Below are positions 51,123 through 58,855 of a stretch of 58,855 nt of DNA, one piece after another. The translations under genes and the position numbers were made by a program. Each line of letters starts with the position of its first letter. The first letter of the stretch is position 1. Below the pieces are notes generated by a model. That model searched no databases. It had not been told where the DNA came from and saw only the letters and a program-made list of their open reading frames with translations. Source of the DNA: a virus. The stretch is taken from the IMG/VR virus record IMGVR_UViG_3300034111_001673, positions 1 to 58,855 of that record. One strand, given 5' to 3'.

Positions 51123-51439
51123 AATTTCCTCGTATATTATTAATTATTAAAAAACGTAAATATTTTAAATTTAAAAAAAGATAAGCTAATTCAAGCTCAG
51201 GAGACCTTTTAACGTCTAGTTATGACGATAAACTTTGTTATAGATAAGTTTCAAAACTAGCCTTTTTGTATCTTGCAATGACAGAGGTAGCTTTTTAGAA
51301 GATTTAGCTACAAACTACGCCTTTTAACGTCTAGCAATGACGGGAACCTTTTTAAGCCCGGTTATGACTTTTTTTACCTAATTGTATTATAGCAAAAATA
51401 CTGCTACTTTTGCAAATCGTACTACTAATTTAGGGTTGT
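51123..51439 (-). promoter_or_regulatory. Repeat-rich leader with promoter E for the capsid operon
   Basis: The gap has TATAAT (minus strand, 51386-51391) with TACGA 25 bases upstream. A leader of about 250 bases follows before the decoration gene. It holds four degenerate 23-bp units at 51205, 51261, 51320 and 51347, each with CCTTTT..C..G..ATGAC. The 51205 and 51320 copies differ at two positions. In opposite orientation they contain GTCATTGC-like phrases reminiscent of intergenic repeats in Rickettsia genomes. Confidence 0.6.
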
Positions 51440-51826
51440 TTAGATATCTTCAATCCCTTGAGCTAAAATAAACTCCAACTTTGTCTTTTTTAATTCTAGT
51501 TGTTCTTGTTGGATTTGATTAAATATTTTTACCCATTTTTTATAATTAATTTTAAATATAGCTTTCTTTCCTTTTCTTAGATCATTTTTTACTTTTTCAT
51601 TACCTAAAGCTATTCTAGTTATTCGTATTAAATACAAATCATCGTCATCGGCTAACATCTTTTTTAGACTACTGGTTGCATATCCTGTAATACAATCGTC
51701 AAAAAAATCATTTGGGAAATCAAACACAATAATAAGACTATATAACCCATCTTCATCCAAAGATATTTCAACAGAATATTTATTTTCTGATAGCGCGCAT
51801 ATTTCTTCTATTTGATATTCATACAT
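51440..51826 (-). CDS. Hypothetical protein
   Basis: The 128 residues are strand-rich then helical (YSVEISLDEDGLYSLIIVFD; QIQQEQLELKKTKLEFILAQ). It starts 31 bases after the fibre-like gene. It has no similarity I recognise. Confidence 0.5.
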   Translation of the reverse strand: MYEYQIEEICALSENKYSVEISLDEDGLYSLIIVFDFPNDFFDDCITGYATSSLKKMLADDDDLYLIRITRIALGNEKVKNDLRKGKKAIFKINYKKWVKIFNQIQQEQLELKKTKLEFILAQGIEDI

Positions 51827-51857
51827 AACATATTCTCTCGATTAAATTCTTTAAAAA

Positions 51858-52949
51858 TTAACTACCAAATACCACAACAGATACGCCATCAAGTACAGGA
51901 AGTAAATTACCGAGCGTATCGGTTGCAAAAATGATGACCTCCGTCGCTGATCTAGACCTAAAGAACACCTGAAACGGCGCTATGACCTCCGTTCCGCGTG
52001 CTAATGCCGGTAATACTAAATAATTACCATCAGGAAAAGGAGTAGCAAACGTTATAACATATGACCCTTGCGCTCCGCTAACCGAGGCTATATTAAAGCT
52101 GCTCTCTATCTGGATATTATTAGTCGGGGCATTATTATCGTAAAAGAAACAATAAGCCTTAGCAGTAGCAGGATTTATAATCTTCCCCGGTATTGTCATA
52201 TTACCGACATTGTCAATTTGAGTACTATTTAAATTGATTACTCCATCATCTACAGTAGCGAGGTTAATATCCTCACTCCCGCTTGCCGTAGTAATGGTAT
52301 TTACCGAGATTAAGAGATTACCTACATTAATACTGGATAATCCTACTAGAGAATCTGCTAAATTAATAATTACATCATTTGTTTCCCCATCACCGCTTTG
52401 GACGTTTATATTAGAGCCGCCTCCTATCTTTCGAGTTACAAAACTTAATGGAGTATTGCCGGTTATTACTAAAAACCCATTCTGTACTTGAGTAGCTAGA
52501 TTATTTAAATTATTTAACGAATCGGCAATTTTAAAAATGATGTTACCGGTCGGAGGAGTAACAGTTGAATTTGTAATCTGCAAGCTGTTATTCTGGCTTT
52601 CCGTAGAAAAGCTTACTATACCGCTGCTACCGCCACCAAAAGGTATTACCTGCCATACTCCCGCGCTGGTTAGATTCTCAGTGAGATATATCTGTATTAC
52701 TTCCCCTGGAATAATTACGTTAGTTAACGGCGTTCCGTCATTATATAAGAGAGTAAAGTCTTTTTGTCCGACATTATTAAACAACAGGCTAGTACCGGTT
52801 TCTACAGTATTGGCAGGCGGCAAAGTAATTGTATACGCATCATTGCTAGAGCTAACATTATTAATATCGCTGGCGATTTCTCCTTCAGTGCGGGGATAAG
52901 GCCAAGATAGTTTAATATCGCTATTTAATATGATTTTAGAATATGACAT
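51858..52949 (-). CDS. Strand-rich virion protein (fibre or baseplate type)
   Basis: The 363 residues carry N/T/S/G-rich modules (GTSLLFNNVGQKDFTLLYND; GQKDF). The C-terminal half has FFYDNNAPTNNIQIESSFNI and GNYLVLPALARGTEV. This is the plan of a phage surface or tail protein. It lies between the capsid leader and the scaffold. Confidence 0.55.
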   Translation of the reverse strand: MSYSKIILNSDIKLSWPYPRTEGEIASDINNVSSSNDAYTITLPPANTVETGTSLLFNNVGQKDFTLLYNDGTPLTNVIIPGEVIQIYLTENLTSAGVWQVIPFGGGSSGIVSFSTESQNNSLQITNSTVTPPTGNIIFKIADSLNNLNNLATQVQNGFLVITGNTPLSFVTRKIGGGSNINVQSGDGETNDVIINLADSLVGLSSINVGNLLISVNTITTASGSEDINLATVDDGVINLNSTQIDNVGNMTIPGKIINPATAKAYCFFYDNNAPTNNIQIESSFNIASVSGAQGSYVITFATPFPDGNYLVLPALARGTEVIAPFQVFFRSRSATEVIIFATDTLGNLLPVLDGVSVVVFGS

Positions 52950-52958
52950 GATATTCTT

Positions 52959-53414
52959 CTACATTGCTCTATCAGAAAACGGCATGACCGGATTGTAGAT
53001 ATCGGTCTGTACTTTTTGCAAAGTATCTCGCATTACTCTTACGGCTTTTTGTTCATAATATTGCTGCTCTTTTAGCCCGTAGCGTTCATCACGTGCTAAA
53101 ACAATAGTATCACCGGTAGTAATACAATCATTTTCCGATCTTAAGTCTCCTCTATAAGTACGTTTGTTTTTAAGCCTATCAGGAGATACGATATACCACT
53201 TCTTTGCCAGTAACCTATTAATACGTTCAGGGCTATTAAAGGCAAAGTAATATTCCTCGCCCGGTTGTTTTATCTCATCAATTAAAGCTTTAAAAGGACA
53301 GGTTGAATCAGTGAACATTAAATCAAAATCACTTCCTTCAAGTTCATGCTCCCTGATATCTCTATCAATAGATAGAAATTCATTATTTTTGTCTTGTTTA
53401 TATTTAATTGCCAT
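52959..53414 (-). CDS. Hypothetical virion-assembly protein
   Basis: The 151 residues are charged (MAIKYKQDKNNEFLSIDRDI; YGLKEQQYYEQKAVRVMRDT). It overlaps the scaffold gene by 11 bases. It probably takes part in head assembly, on position alone. Confidence 0.55.
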   Translation of the reverse strand: MAIKYKQDKNNEFLSIDRDIREHELEGSDFDLMFTDSTCPFKALIDEIKQPGEEYYFAFNSPERINRLLAKKWYIVSPDRLKNKRTYRGDLRSENDCITTGDTIVLARDERYGLKEQQYYEQKAVRVMRDTLQKVQTDIYNPVMPFSDRAM

Positions 53415-54390
53415 TTTTTGACCTCATTTCTTTGTTACGTTGATCTAGAAGCTCCTTGTACCTCTCGTAAGACATACCAAAAGCAAGAGCTGCCTTTTTC
53501 TCTCTATCGCTTAATTCCCTTGTTTTTGGATCTGGTATTGATTCTCGTGGAGCGCGACTGCGAACTGCTCCAAAATGTTTGGCAGGAATCATGGCTGAGG
53601 AAGTATCCTGCATTTTTAAATTATCAATATAATCATCAATCATGCCGTAATAACTACCAGAGCCTATTAGATGTTCTTTTCCTCCGCTTTGGTATTTACG
53701 ATCCAGTTTAGTAATAAAGGATAATACTGAGGTCGCTAGCTTCTCATCATACTCAGGGGCGTTTCTATCTACTTCAGGATTACTTTCAAGCCAGCTATAT
53801 AACCTATCTTCATATTCCCTAGCTCGAACCTGATTTAGATGCTCTGGTGAGTATTCTTCTTTAGGAAAAGTGGCTATTCTAGATGCCTCATTTAAGGCAT
53901 GGGTCGCCTTTGAAATATCCGCAGTAGCTCTGCTAACTCCAGCAGCATCCCCGTTTTCCAGTGCTAATTGAAGCCGTGCCTGAGCCATTTCAAGTTCGCT
54001 GGCAACATTGTTCTTATAATGGGTAGAACCGGTATTAATAGCTTGGCTGAGCATTTGTTCCATTTGTAGTTTTTCTTGCTGTAACTGCTCTAATTGCTCA
54101 GCAAGCTTTACCTTTTCTTCACGTTCTTTTTTTAATTTAGACCAGTATTTTTCCTTGTCTTTGTCAGGAGCAGAGGTTTTAGTAGGCTTTTCTTCTTTTT
54201 CGGAAACATCTGCGGAAATATCGCTTTTATCATCGCTACTATCTACACCTTGAGTATCTTGCCCTAAGTCTTTAGTTTCTACTTCTGCCTCGCTAGCTTC
54301 ATTCTTTGAATCTTTATTTTCGGCTACTTCTTTTAAAGGTGGAATAGCAGCGTTTAAGTCGCTTGTATTTTCAATATCTATTTTAAACAT
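53404..54390 (-). CDS. Probable scaffold protein
   Basis: The 328 residues are acidic at the N-terminus (KEVAENKDSKNEASEAEVET). A long coiled coil follows (KKEREEKVKLAEQLEQLQQE), and the C-terminus is basic. The C-terminal phrase LSDREKKAALAFGMSYERYK (about 293-312) is nearly identical to a part of the HNH-AP2 protein. Scaffold C-termini usually touch the coat, so this motif may be a coat-binding tag. It lies between the co-chaperonin and the capsid genes. Confidence 0.7.
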   Translation of the reverse strand: MFKIDIENTSDLNAAIPPLKEVAENKDSKNEASEAEVETKDLGQDTQGVDSSDDKSDISADVSEKEEKPTKTSAPDKDKEKYWSKLKKEREEKVKLAEQLEQLQQEKLQMEQMLSQAINTGSTHYKNNVASELEMAQARLQLALENGDAAGVSRATADISKATHALNEASRIATFPKEEYSPEHLNQVRAREYEDRLYSWLESNPEVDRNAPEYDEKLATSVLSFITKLDRKYQSGGKEHLIGSGSYYGMIDDYIDNLKMQDTSSAMIPAKHFGAVRSRAPRESIPDPKTRELSDREKKAALAFGMSYERYKELLDQRNKEMRSKNGN

Positions 54391-54394
54391 ATTC

Positions 54395-54823
54395 TTACCT
54401 TGATACTTTTGATGGATTATCGACTAGCAGCTTGATTTTAAAATCCTCTACCATAATGATCGGTTCACCCTCATATTTTGACTGCAATGATGAACCACGC
54501 GGGAATATGACCCAGTCTCCGGCTTTGACGTAAGGGCCGCTTGGAAACTGATCGCCCTTATAACTATCGGGGCCCAGCTTTAATACCATCCCGACCATTG
54601 AGTTATATTCCAGGTCATCCTTTACGGCCGTTTGCGGAATAATAACTCCGCCTCTTGTAACTTCTTCAACAGGGGGTTTGTAAATAAGAATTAAGACGTT
54701 AATGCCGGTAACCGATACTTCCTTAAATCTTTCAATCATTACCTCCTTATTAAAAGCTTCCAGATCAATGCCTTTGGTTTTAAAATCTTCCGGTTTGTAA
54801 TTGGCTATTTCACAGTTAGTCAT
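54395..54823 (-). CDS. GroES-like co-chaperonin
   Basis: The 142 residues hold the GroES-type core: INVLILIYKPPVEEVTRGG, VIIPQTAVKDD, VGMVLKLGPDSYK and VKAGDWVIFPRGSS. The order (strand, mobile loop EEVTRGG, strand, GP-turn, KAGDWV) matches GroES/Gp31-type folds. Phage co-chaperonins let host GroEL fold large capsids. The position between the portal and the scaffold fits. A host GroES of about 95 residues is shorter; this one has an N-terminal extension. Confidence 0.75.
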   Translation of the reverse strand: MTNCEIANYKPEDFKTKGIDLEAFNKEVMIERFKEVSVTGINVLILIYKPPVEEVTRGGVIIPQTAVKDDLEYNSMVGMVLKLGPDSYKGDQFPSGPYVKAGDWVIFPRGSSLQSKYEGEPIIMVEDFKIKLLVDNPSKVSR

Positions 54824-55031
54824 TGTTATTTACCTCTATTATGTGCCTGTTAAAGAGTTCAAGGGAACTCTCAAGTCCCTCAATTAATCCCACATGATAT
54901 TTGTAATCCTCTAGCGTAGAAATTGATGCCGGATTACATAAAATACGCCTGTATCTATCAATTTCAGACTCAATACTTCCTATAAAGCCGGAGGTAAAAG
55001 AACCTCGGCTATAAATGTTATTTCGGTTCAT
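54816..55031 (-). CDS. Hypothetical small protein
   Basis: The 71 residues (MNRNNIYSRGSFTSGFIGSI onward) are helical, and overlap the co-chaperonin gene by eight bases. The start is coupled as ATGA to the 57-residue gene. No family is recognised. Confidence 0.55.
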   Translation of the reverse strand: MNRNNIYSRGSFTSGFIGSIESEIDRYRRILCNPASISTLEDYKYHVGLIEGLESSLELFNRHIIEVNNND

Positions 55032-55201
55032 TTACCGCTCCTCCCCATATTTCTAGGTTTTACTGCCGCTCCGCTTTTTGTAGCAACGTCCTTTCTAATT
55101 TTAGCCGCTCCCCCGGCGGCATACTTATTACAGCTCGTTTCTTTTTCTCTGGCTCTCTCTTGCATTTGGCGAGTAGCGAACTCTCTTTTTTGCCTATCCA
55201 T
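55028..55201 (-). CDS. 57-residue basic protein after portal
   Basis: The ORF begins MDRQKREFATRQMQERAREK and ends with NMGRSGK. The core CNKYAAGGAAKIRKD resembles small basic phage proteins that lie between portal and scaffold. It overlaps the portal stop by eight bases and its ATGA stop couples the next gene. Confidence 0.6.
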   Translation of the reverse strand: MDRQKREFATRQMQERAREKETSCNKYAAGGAAKIRKDVATKSGAAVKPRNMGRSGK

Positions 55202-57542
55202 AAATAATCTCCTCTTTTTCTGGTGTGGATGAAATTTGCGATCTTAGAGCTTCTACTTGTGCCTTTAACTCAGCTTCTTTTGCCTTGTACTCAAGCTTTA
55301 GTAGTTCAAGCTCGTTCTTAGTACTCATTTCCTGTTCCTTGGTTAACGTGTCTATTACTTTTTCTTTCTCGTTTAACTGGAGCTTTAAAAGTTCAATCTG
55401 ATATTTCTGCTCAGCAAGTTGTTGTTGTTCATTAACTTTTAATTCAGCTAAATACTTCTCTTGTTCCAGTTTTTCCTTATCAAGCTCGATACTCATTTGC
55501 GTCTTATAGCCGTCAGCTTCAATATTTAAGTGAGCTAGACGTTCTTTTGACTCTACTTCAAGTTTTCGTTGCTCAATGTCAGCAATCTGTACCTGTAATG
55601 CCGGGTCTATAGGTTGTTGTTCCTGCTGTTCTTGCGGTGGTGGTTCGGGAAGTAGTATCTTATCAATGTCCTTAATCCCTAGGGCTTGATATACTTTTAA
55701 ATATACTTCTCGCATGTTATGTAGCTCAGGGCTACTGCTAGCTAACTTTAAAATACTTTCTGCCTTGATTATTCTCTGCGTAGAAGATTCAACAGAAGGA
55801 TCAGATACGGGAATGACCTTTAAACTCTCTTTATCTAGAGGTAGCGTGCTAAGATTGAACATTTTATAAAAGAGCTGTAGCTCGGTGCTAAAGCTACTAT
55901 GGACTGTTCTCATTATTGCCGATTGCATCCGATTGGATACTTCAAGCAAGGCAATCGTAGTACCGACAGGTGTATTCTGATTATTTTCAGTAAGTCCCAT
56001 CTCTGTTGCGGAGGCTAGCTCCTGTGTTTGAGCAGTTATCCGGTTAATATATTCAAGCAAAGCTGGCGATGGTCCATTATAAGGAAGAGGCATGATTGAA
56101 TCACGCAAGGACAAATTACCGGTTTCAACAGTTACGAATTGACCAGGTAATATATTCAAATCATTATTAGTAGTTTTTATTCCCTTAGCCTTCATCCCTC
56201 CCGGGAAATTCTGGAAAATAGCTGCATCAATCGCCATTTGCTGCATGGAAGTTAAGCTCTTTGAATTAGAGCCAAGTATTTGAGCAAGCCCCAGTCCAAA
56301 AACATCAAACCCGGGGAATAAATTATAATGAATGAAGCAGTTAATCCTTGTTTTAGTTGGATCGTTTTCATCCCAGTTTGGCGTAAGTGATACGATCTGA
56401 TTACTGCTGCCGCATCTGGTAATAACATAAGGTAATGGTATACTATAGTCCTCAGATGCATTGTTATTGTCAAAAAAATCATTCAAAACCAGATATTCGT
56501 GCGTCTCATAAAAAGGAAAACGGGAATTTGTTGGGTCTACCTGTTTTGGTTTCAAATCGTCCGTTGCTTCTTCTCCATCGCTGCTACCTACACTATCTAG
56601 GTAATCAAGATCAACTTTTGAAAATATCCCGCTTTGCATGTTAAAAAGGATTTCTCTTTTAGAGAGGTATCTAATATGAGTTAGACGATTTGATTCGGTA
56701 ATACTTGAGCAGTTATTATCAAATAAAAAGTCCTCAGGCATGATAAACCTACTTAAGGGCTTACCTGTAATAGAGTCATAGTAGATTTTACGAAATACAC
56801 ACCCATATAAAATTAAGTACAATAAGAACCGATCGTAGTCTGGATAAAAACCCTTATCTTCTACTGTTAAGTACTCATTTAAAGCATCCCTAACCATCTC
56901 GCCTTTTAATTCGTAATCTTCGCTAACACTAACATCAGTCCTAAATCCTACAGGACCGGTTGAGGGGAGTAACTCGGAGCGAAGAGTTGCCCAGAGCCGG
57001 AGCACGCTGCTAGAGAAAGTAGTATCGTAAGTCTTAACCTGGGCAGCGTTTCCAATGGAAGAATTGGATTTAGATTTGACATTATTTGGGTCTTGTATTT
57101 CCTCAATTTTAAAGCCAAGTAAGGTTTTAGCCTTTTCAATTATATCAAGCCATGGTGCGCGGTTTTTAGTATCTTTTTCTGTTACCTCTTCTAAGTAAGC
57201 AGCGATTTTATCTCTGACGCTTTCCGGTATATCATCCGCAAAGTTACTATTAAAGGTAGCATCCGGAGGTGCTAATTCTTCGCCCTTCTTATCTATACGT
57301 GATAAGATTTGATCTTCTAGGGAAATAAGTGCTTCTTCTTCCGGTAAAACCGGTTCATCTAAACTACCTGTTTCTTGTGGTAGGATTTGTTCTTCCATCG
57401 GCATTTCTTGAGTCAAATTTAGAAATTCAGGCTCAAGGTTCTCGGTAACAGATAAATCGGGGATAACCTTATCCCTTTTCTTCCGTCTTTTCCTCATGCT
57501 ATCTAATCTCGCCTCTTTCAAGGCTCTACTTCCTACTGCCAT
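55194..57542 (-). CDS. Portal (head-tail connector) protein
   Basis: The 782 residues form a podovirus-type portal. The acidic head (about 25-85) is followed by the conserved body, with FSSSVLRLWATLRSELLPST, FLLYLILYGCVFRKIYYDS and YLSKREILF. A glycine-poor wing and a long Q/E/K coiled coil at the C-terminus (about 625-770) end it. Its ATG overlaps the terminase stop by one base. The portal ring is where packaging starts. Confidence 0.82.
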   Translation of the reverse strand: MAVGSRALKEARLDSMRKRRKKRDKVIPDLSVTENLEPEFLNLTQEMPMEEQILPQETGSLDEPVLPEEEALISLEDQILSRIDKKGEELAPPDATFNSNFADDIPESVRDKIAAYLEEVTEKDTKNRAPWLDIIEKAKTLLGFKIEEIQDPNNVKSKSNSSIGNAAQVKTYDTTFSSSVLRLWATLRSELLPSTGPVGFRTDVSVSEDYELKGEMVRDALNEYLTVEDKGFYPDYDRFLLYLILYGCVFRKIYYDSITGKPLSRFIMPEDFLFDNNCSSITESNRLTHIRYLSKREILFNMQSGIFSKVDLDYLDSVGSSDGEEATDDLKPKQVDPTNSRFPFYETHEYLVLNDFFDNNNASEDYSIPLPYVITRCGSSNQIVSLTPNWDENDPTKTRINCFIHYNLFPGFDVFGLGLAQILGSNSKSLTSMQQMAIDAAIFQNFPGGMKAKGIKTTNNDLNILPGQFVTVETGNLSLRDSIMPLPYNGPSPALLEYINRITAQTQELASATEMGLTENNQNTPVGTTIALLEVSNRMQSAIMRTVHSSFSTELQLFYKMFNLSTLPLDKESLKVIPVSDPSVESSTQRIIKAESILKLASSSPELHNMREVYLKVYQALGIKDIDKILLPEPPPQEQQEQQPIDPALQVQIADIEQRKLEVESKERLAHLNIEADGYKTQMSIELDKEKLEQEKYLAELKVNEQQQLAEQKYQIELLKLQLNEKEKVIDTLTKEQEMSTKNELELLKLEYKAKEAELKAQVEALRSQISSTPEKEEIIYG

Positions 57543-58855
57543 TAGTATAATTTCCTAGGTTTAGTAATTGTCTCATCTTCCTTAACATCACTTGTATGAA
57601 TTAAAGTATCAAAGTCTCGGAGGTATAAAATTGTTTGCGTCATCGAATCAACCAAATCCTTTGATTCCCCATTTGGAAAAGTTATCACTGTTTCTAAAAA
57701 CTCTTCAGCGAACGGAGTTAGCCTTTCAGGATTTTTCTCTTCAGTCGGTAAATAAATAAGTCCGCACTCAATAAGAGGCGCTGCTCTCTGTACTCTTGCA
57801 TTCTTATCGCCTTTTGGGGTGTAGCCTATAGCAGGAACTCCTCCAAGCCTTAGATCACGTATTAAAGGATCGCCCGTTGCCTTTGCTTCTATTAAACAAC
57901 AATCAACAGTTCTTTGAGCCGGCATTGGGTTTTTATGCTCGCCGGTATCCTTATAATCTTTGGCTAAGCGCTGAGCCTTGCTTCGGAGCTCTGGATATCC
58001 TACACGACCCCGCCAACTAGAGAGTAGCATCATCCTAAATAACTCATCCTCGGATTTCTCGCCCCAAACTCCCCACGTAGTACAGGCAGAATAGGCCGCT
58101 GTCGGCTCATCGGAAATTGCCGTATCCCAGCTTTGCAATATGTAATCAAATTTAGGCTTAATAGGGCTAGTCCAGGACTTAAACCATTTTTTCTTGATTA
58201 TTCCGCCGCCAATTGGAGATGGTCTTTGCTGACACTGCCCAGCATATCCATAAGAGCCGAGTAACTTCTTTAATTCACTGACTTGCTTCTCACCAAAGCG
58301 TAAGTCATTAATTACTTCTCCTTCTTTGTTTCTGGGGTCTTCCCAAATAACCTGATCTATGCCAAGCGGCACGGTAATACACTTGCGCTTTTCTTCAAAT
58401 TCTAGCGGCAGCACTAATTCTACCCAATCACCCTCGCTGTCATTCTTTCTGATATAACCGGTTAGATCGTTCTCATGCGTTCTTTGCTGGACAACTATTC
58501 GGCAGTCATTAGCCGGGTTATTTGAACGCGTAGACATTCTTTGCGTCCACCAGTTAATTACGTTCTCTCTTTTGATTTCAGATAAGTCCCCTGGGTCGTT
58601 AGGGTCATCAATAATAATGATTGAACCGCCTTTACCGACAGTTTTAGATACTACGCTTGTTGATTGCCTATATCCTGTTTTGGTATTCTGGAAAAAGCTT
58701 TTAACGTTCTGGTCTCTAAGAAGAGGGAATCTATATCCCCAATTATCCTGATACCAGCTACTTTCGAGTAATGATCTATTCTTCTGTGCATGCTCAAGAC
58801 TTAAGGAATTAACGCAGGAAACAGTTAAAAACCGCTCACTAGGGTTATGTATCCA
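57542..58855 (-). CDS. terL: Terminase large subunit, C-terminal part (continued from 1-433)
   Basis: This piece continues the frame from 433 to 1 on the circle. The Walker B region IIIIDDPNDPGD is at about residues 181-192 of the whole. The RNase H-like nuclease begins with the acid in LQSWDTA and continues with CCLIEAKATGDPLI. The stop at 57542 overlaps the portal ATG. The repeat means bases 58729-58855 are the same as 1-127. Confidence 0.93.
   Translation of the reverse strand, partial: WIHNPSERFLTVSCVNSLSLEHAQKNRSLLESSWYQDNWGYRFPLLRDQNVKSFFQNTKTGYRQSTSVVSKTVGKGGSIIIIDDPNDPGDLSEIKRENVINWWTQRMSTRSNNPANDCRIVVQQRTHENDLTGYIRKNDSEGDWVELVLPLEFEEKRKCITVPLGIDQVIWEDPRNKEGEVINDLRFGEKQVSELKKLLGSYGYAGQCQQRPSPIGGGIIKKKWFKSWTSPIKPKFDYILQSWDTAISDEPTAAYSACTTWGVWGEKSEDELFRMMLLSSWRGRVGYPELRSKAQRLAKDYKDTGEHKNPMPAQRTVDCCLIEAKATGDPLIRDLRLGGVPAIGYTPKGDKNARVQRAAPLIECGLIYLPTEEKNPERLTPFAEEFLETVITFPNGESKDLVDSMTQTILYLRDFDTLIHTSDVKEDETITKPRKLY
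58729..58855. repeat. Terminal direct repeat, right copy
   Basis: These bases are identical to 1-127; see the left copy. The window is therefore one turn of the circle plus the overlap. Confidence 0.95.

Noticed and set aside
51205-51369. CRISPR-like array in the capsid leader
   Set aside because: The units are degenerate, spacing is irregular (56, 59 and 27 bases), and no cas genes are present.
1-58855. tRNA or rRNA genes
   Set aside because: I saw no cloverleaf-like sequence with a GTTCRA arm and no rRNA-like stretch; short or odd tRNAs could be missed by eye.

Overview
The window is one circular molecule opened inside a gene. Bases 1-127 are repeated exactly at 58729-58855, so the unique circle is 58,728 bp. 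Joining the ends restores one uninterrupted 539-residue terminase large subunit. The DNA is strongly AT-rich. The gene content points to a Rickettsiales host (inference): a ProP-like symporter, a patatin phospholipase, Rickettsia-like surface barrels, and plasmid-type replication proteins with ParA. I read it as a podovirus-like phage-plasmid, meaning an episome that replicates and partitions like a plasmid and carries a nearly complete virion module.

Layout. (1) 1-433 and 57.5-58.9 kb: terminase. (2) 0.57-2.15 kb (+): porin and an HU-like protein. (3) 2.3-4.7 kb (-): a Tad2-like fusion protein, MazEF-type toxin-antitoxin, and ParA with a ribbon-helix-helix partner. (4) 4.9-15.2 kb (-): DNA modification and replication, with a C5 methyltransferase, an adenine/N4-type methyltransferase fused to ParB, a second ParB-like protein, an HNH-AP2 nuclease, a superfamily 2 helicase, replication initiator 1 and many small coupled ORFs. 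(5) 15.3-21.1 kb: accessory genes, with an MFS transporter, tandem small membrane proteins, a Phd/VapC pair, a serine recombinase and unknowns. (6) 21.25-22.82 kb: an intact IS1595-type element with an HNH passenger gene, 8-bp target duplication and 26-bp inverted repeats. It has cut a gene beside replication initiator 2. (7) 24.5-28.2 kb (+): a winged-helix regulator, a candidate small RNA, YqaJ exonuclease, a cold-shock-like protein and RecT. (8) 28.4-35.1 kb (+): four probable ejection/internal virion proteins and a second cold-shock protein. (9) 35.2-58.9 kb (-): coiled-coil protein, outer-membrane barrel, RuvC-like nuclease, small membrane protein, neck and tail proteins, patatin, fibres, capsid, scaffold, GroES-like co-chaperonin, portal and terminase.

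How it fits together. Two control layers can be seen. First, an identical 20-bp sequence lies on each side of the winged-helix gene. The downstream copy abuts a near-consensus promoter that drives the RecT/YqaJ operon, which suggests an early repressor. Second, six promoters on both strands share a YAYGA box 27 bp (25 in one case) before TATAAT and lack a good -35. They precede the terminase, the C5 methyltransferase, the ejection operon, the small membrane protein/RuvC operon, a neck gene and the capsid operon. This looks like a late regulon switched on by a phage-encoded activator.

Other unusual features are a 20-residue motif shared by the scaffold C-terminus and the HNH nuclease, a 44-residue ORF that copies the capsid N-terminus just upstream of the capsid gene, and four degenerate 23-bp repeats in the capsid leader. 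No tRNA, rRNA or CRISPR array was seen. All functional names come from reading motifs by eye; no database search was run.
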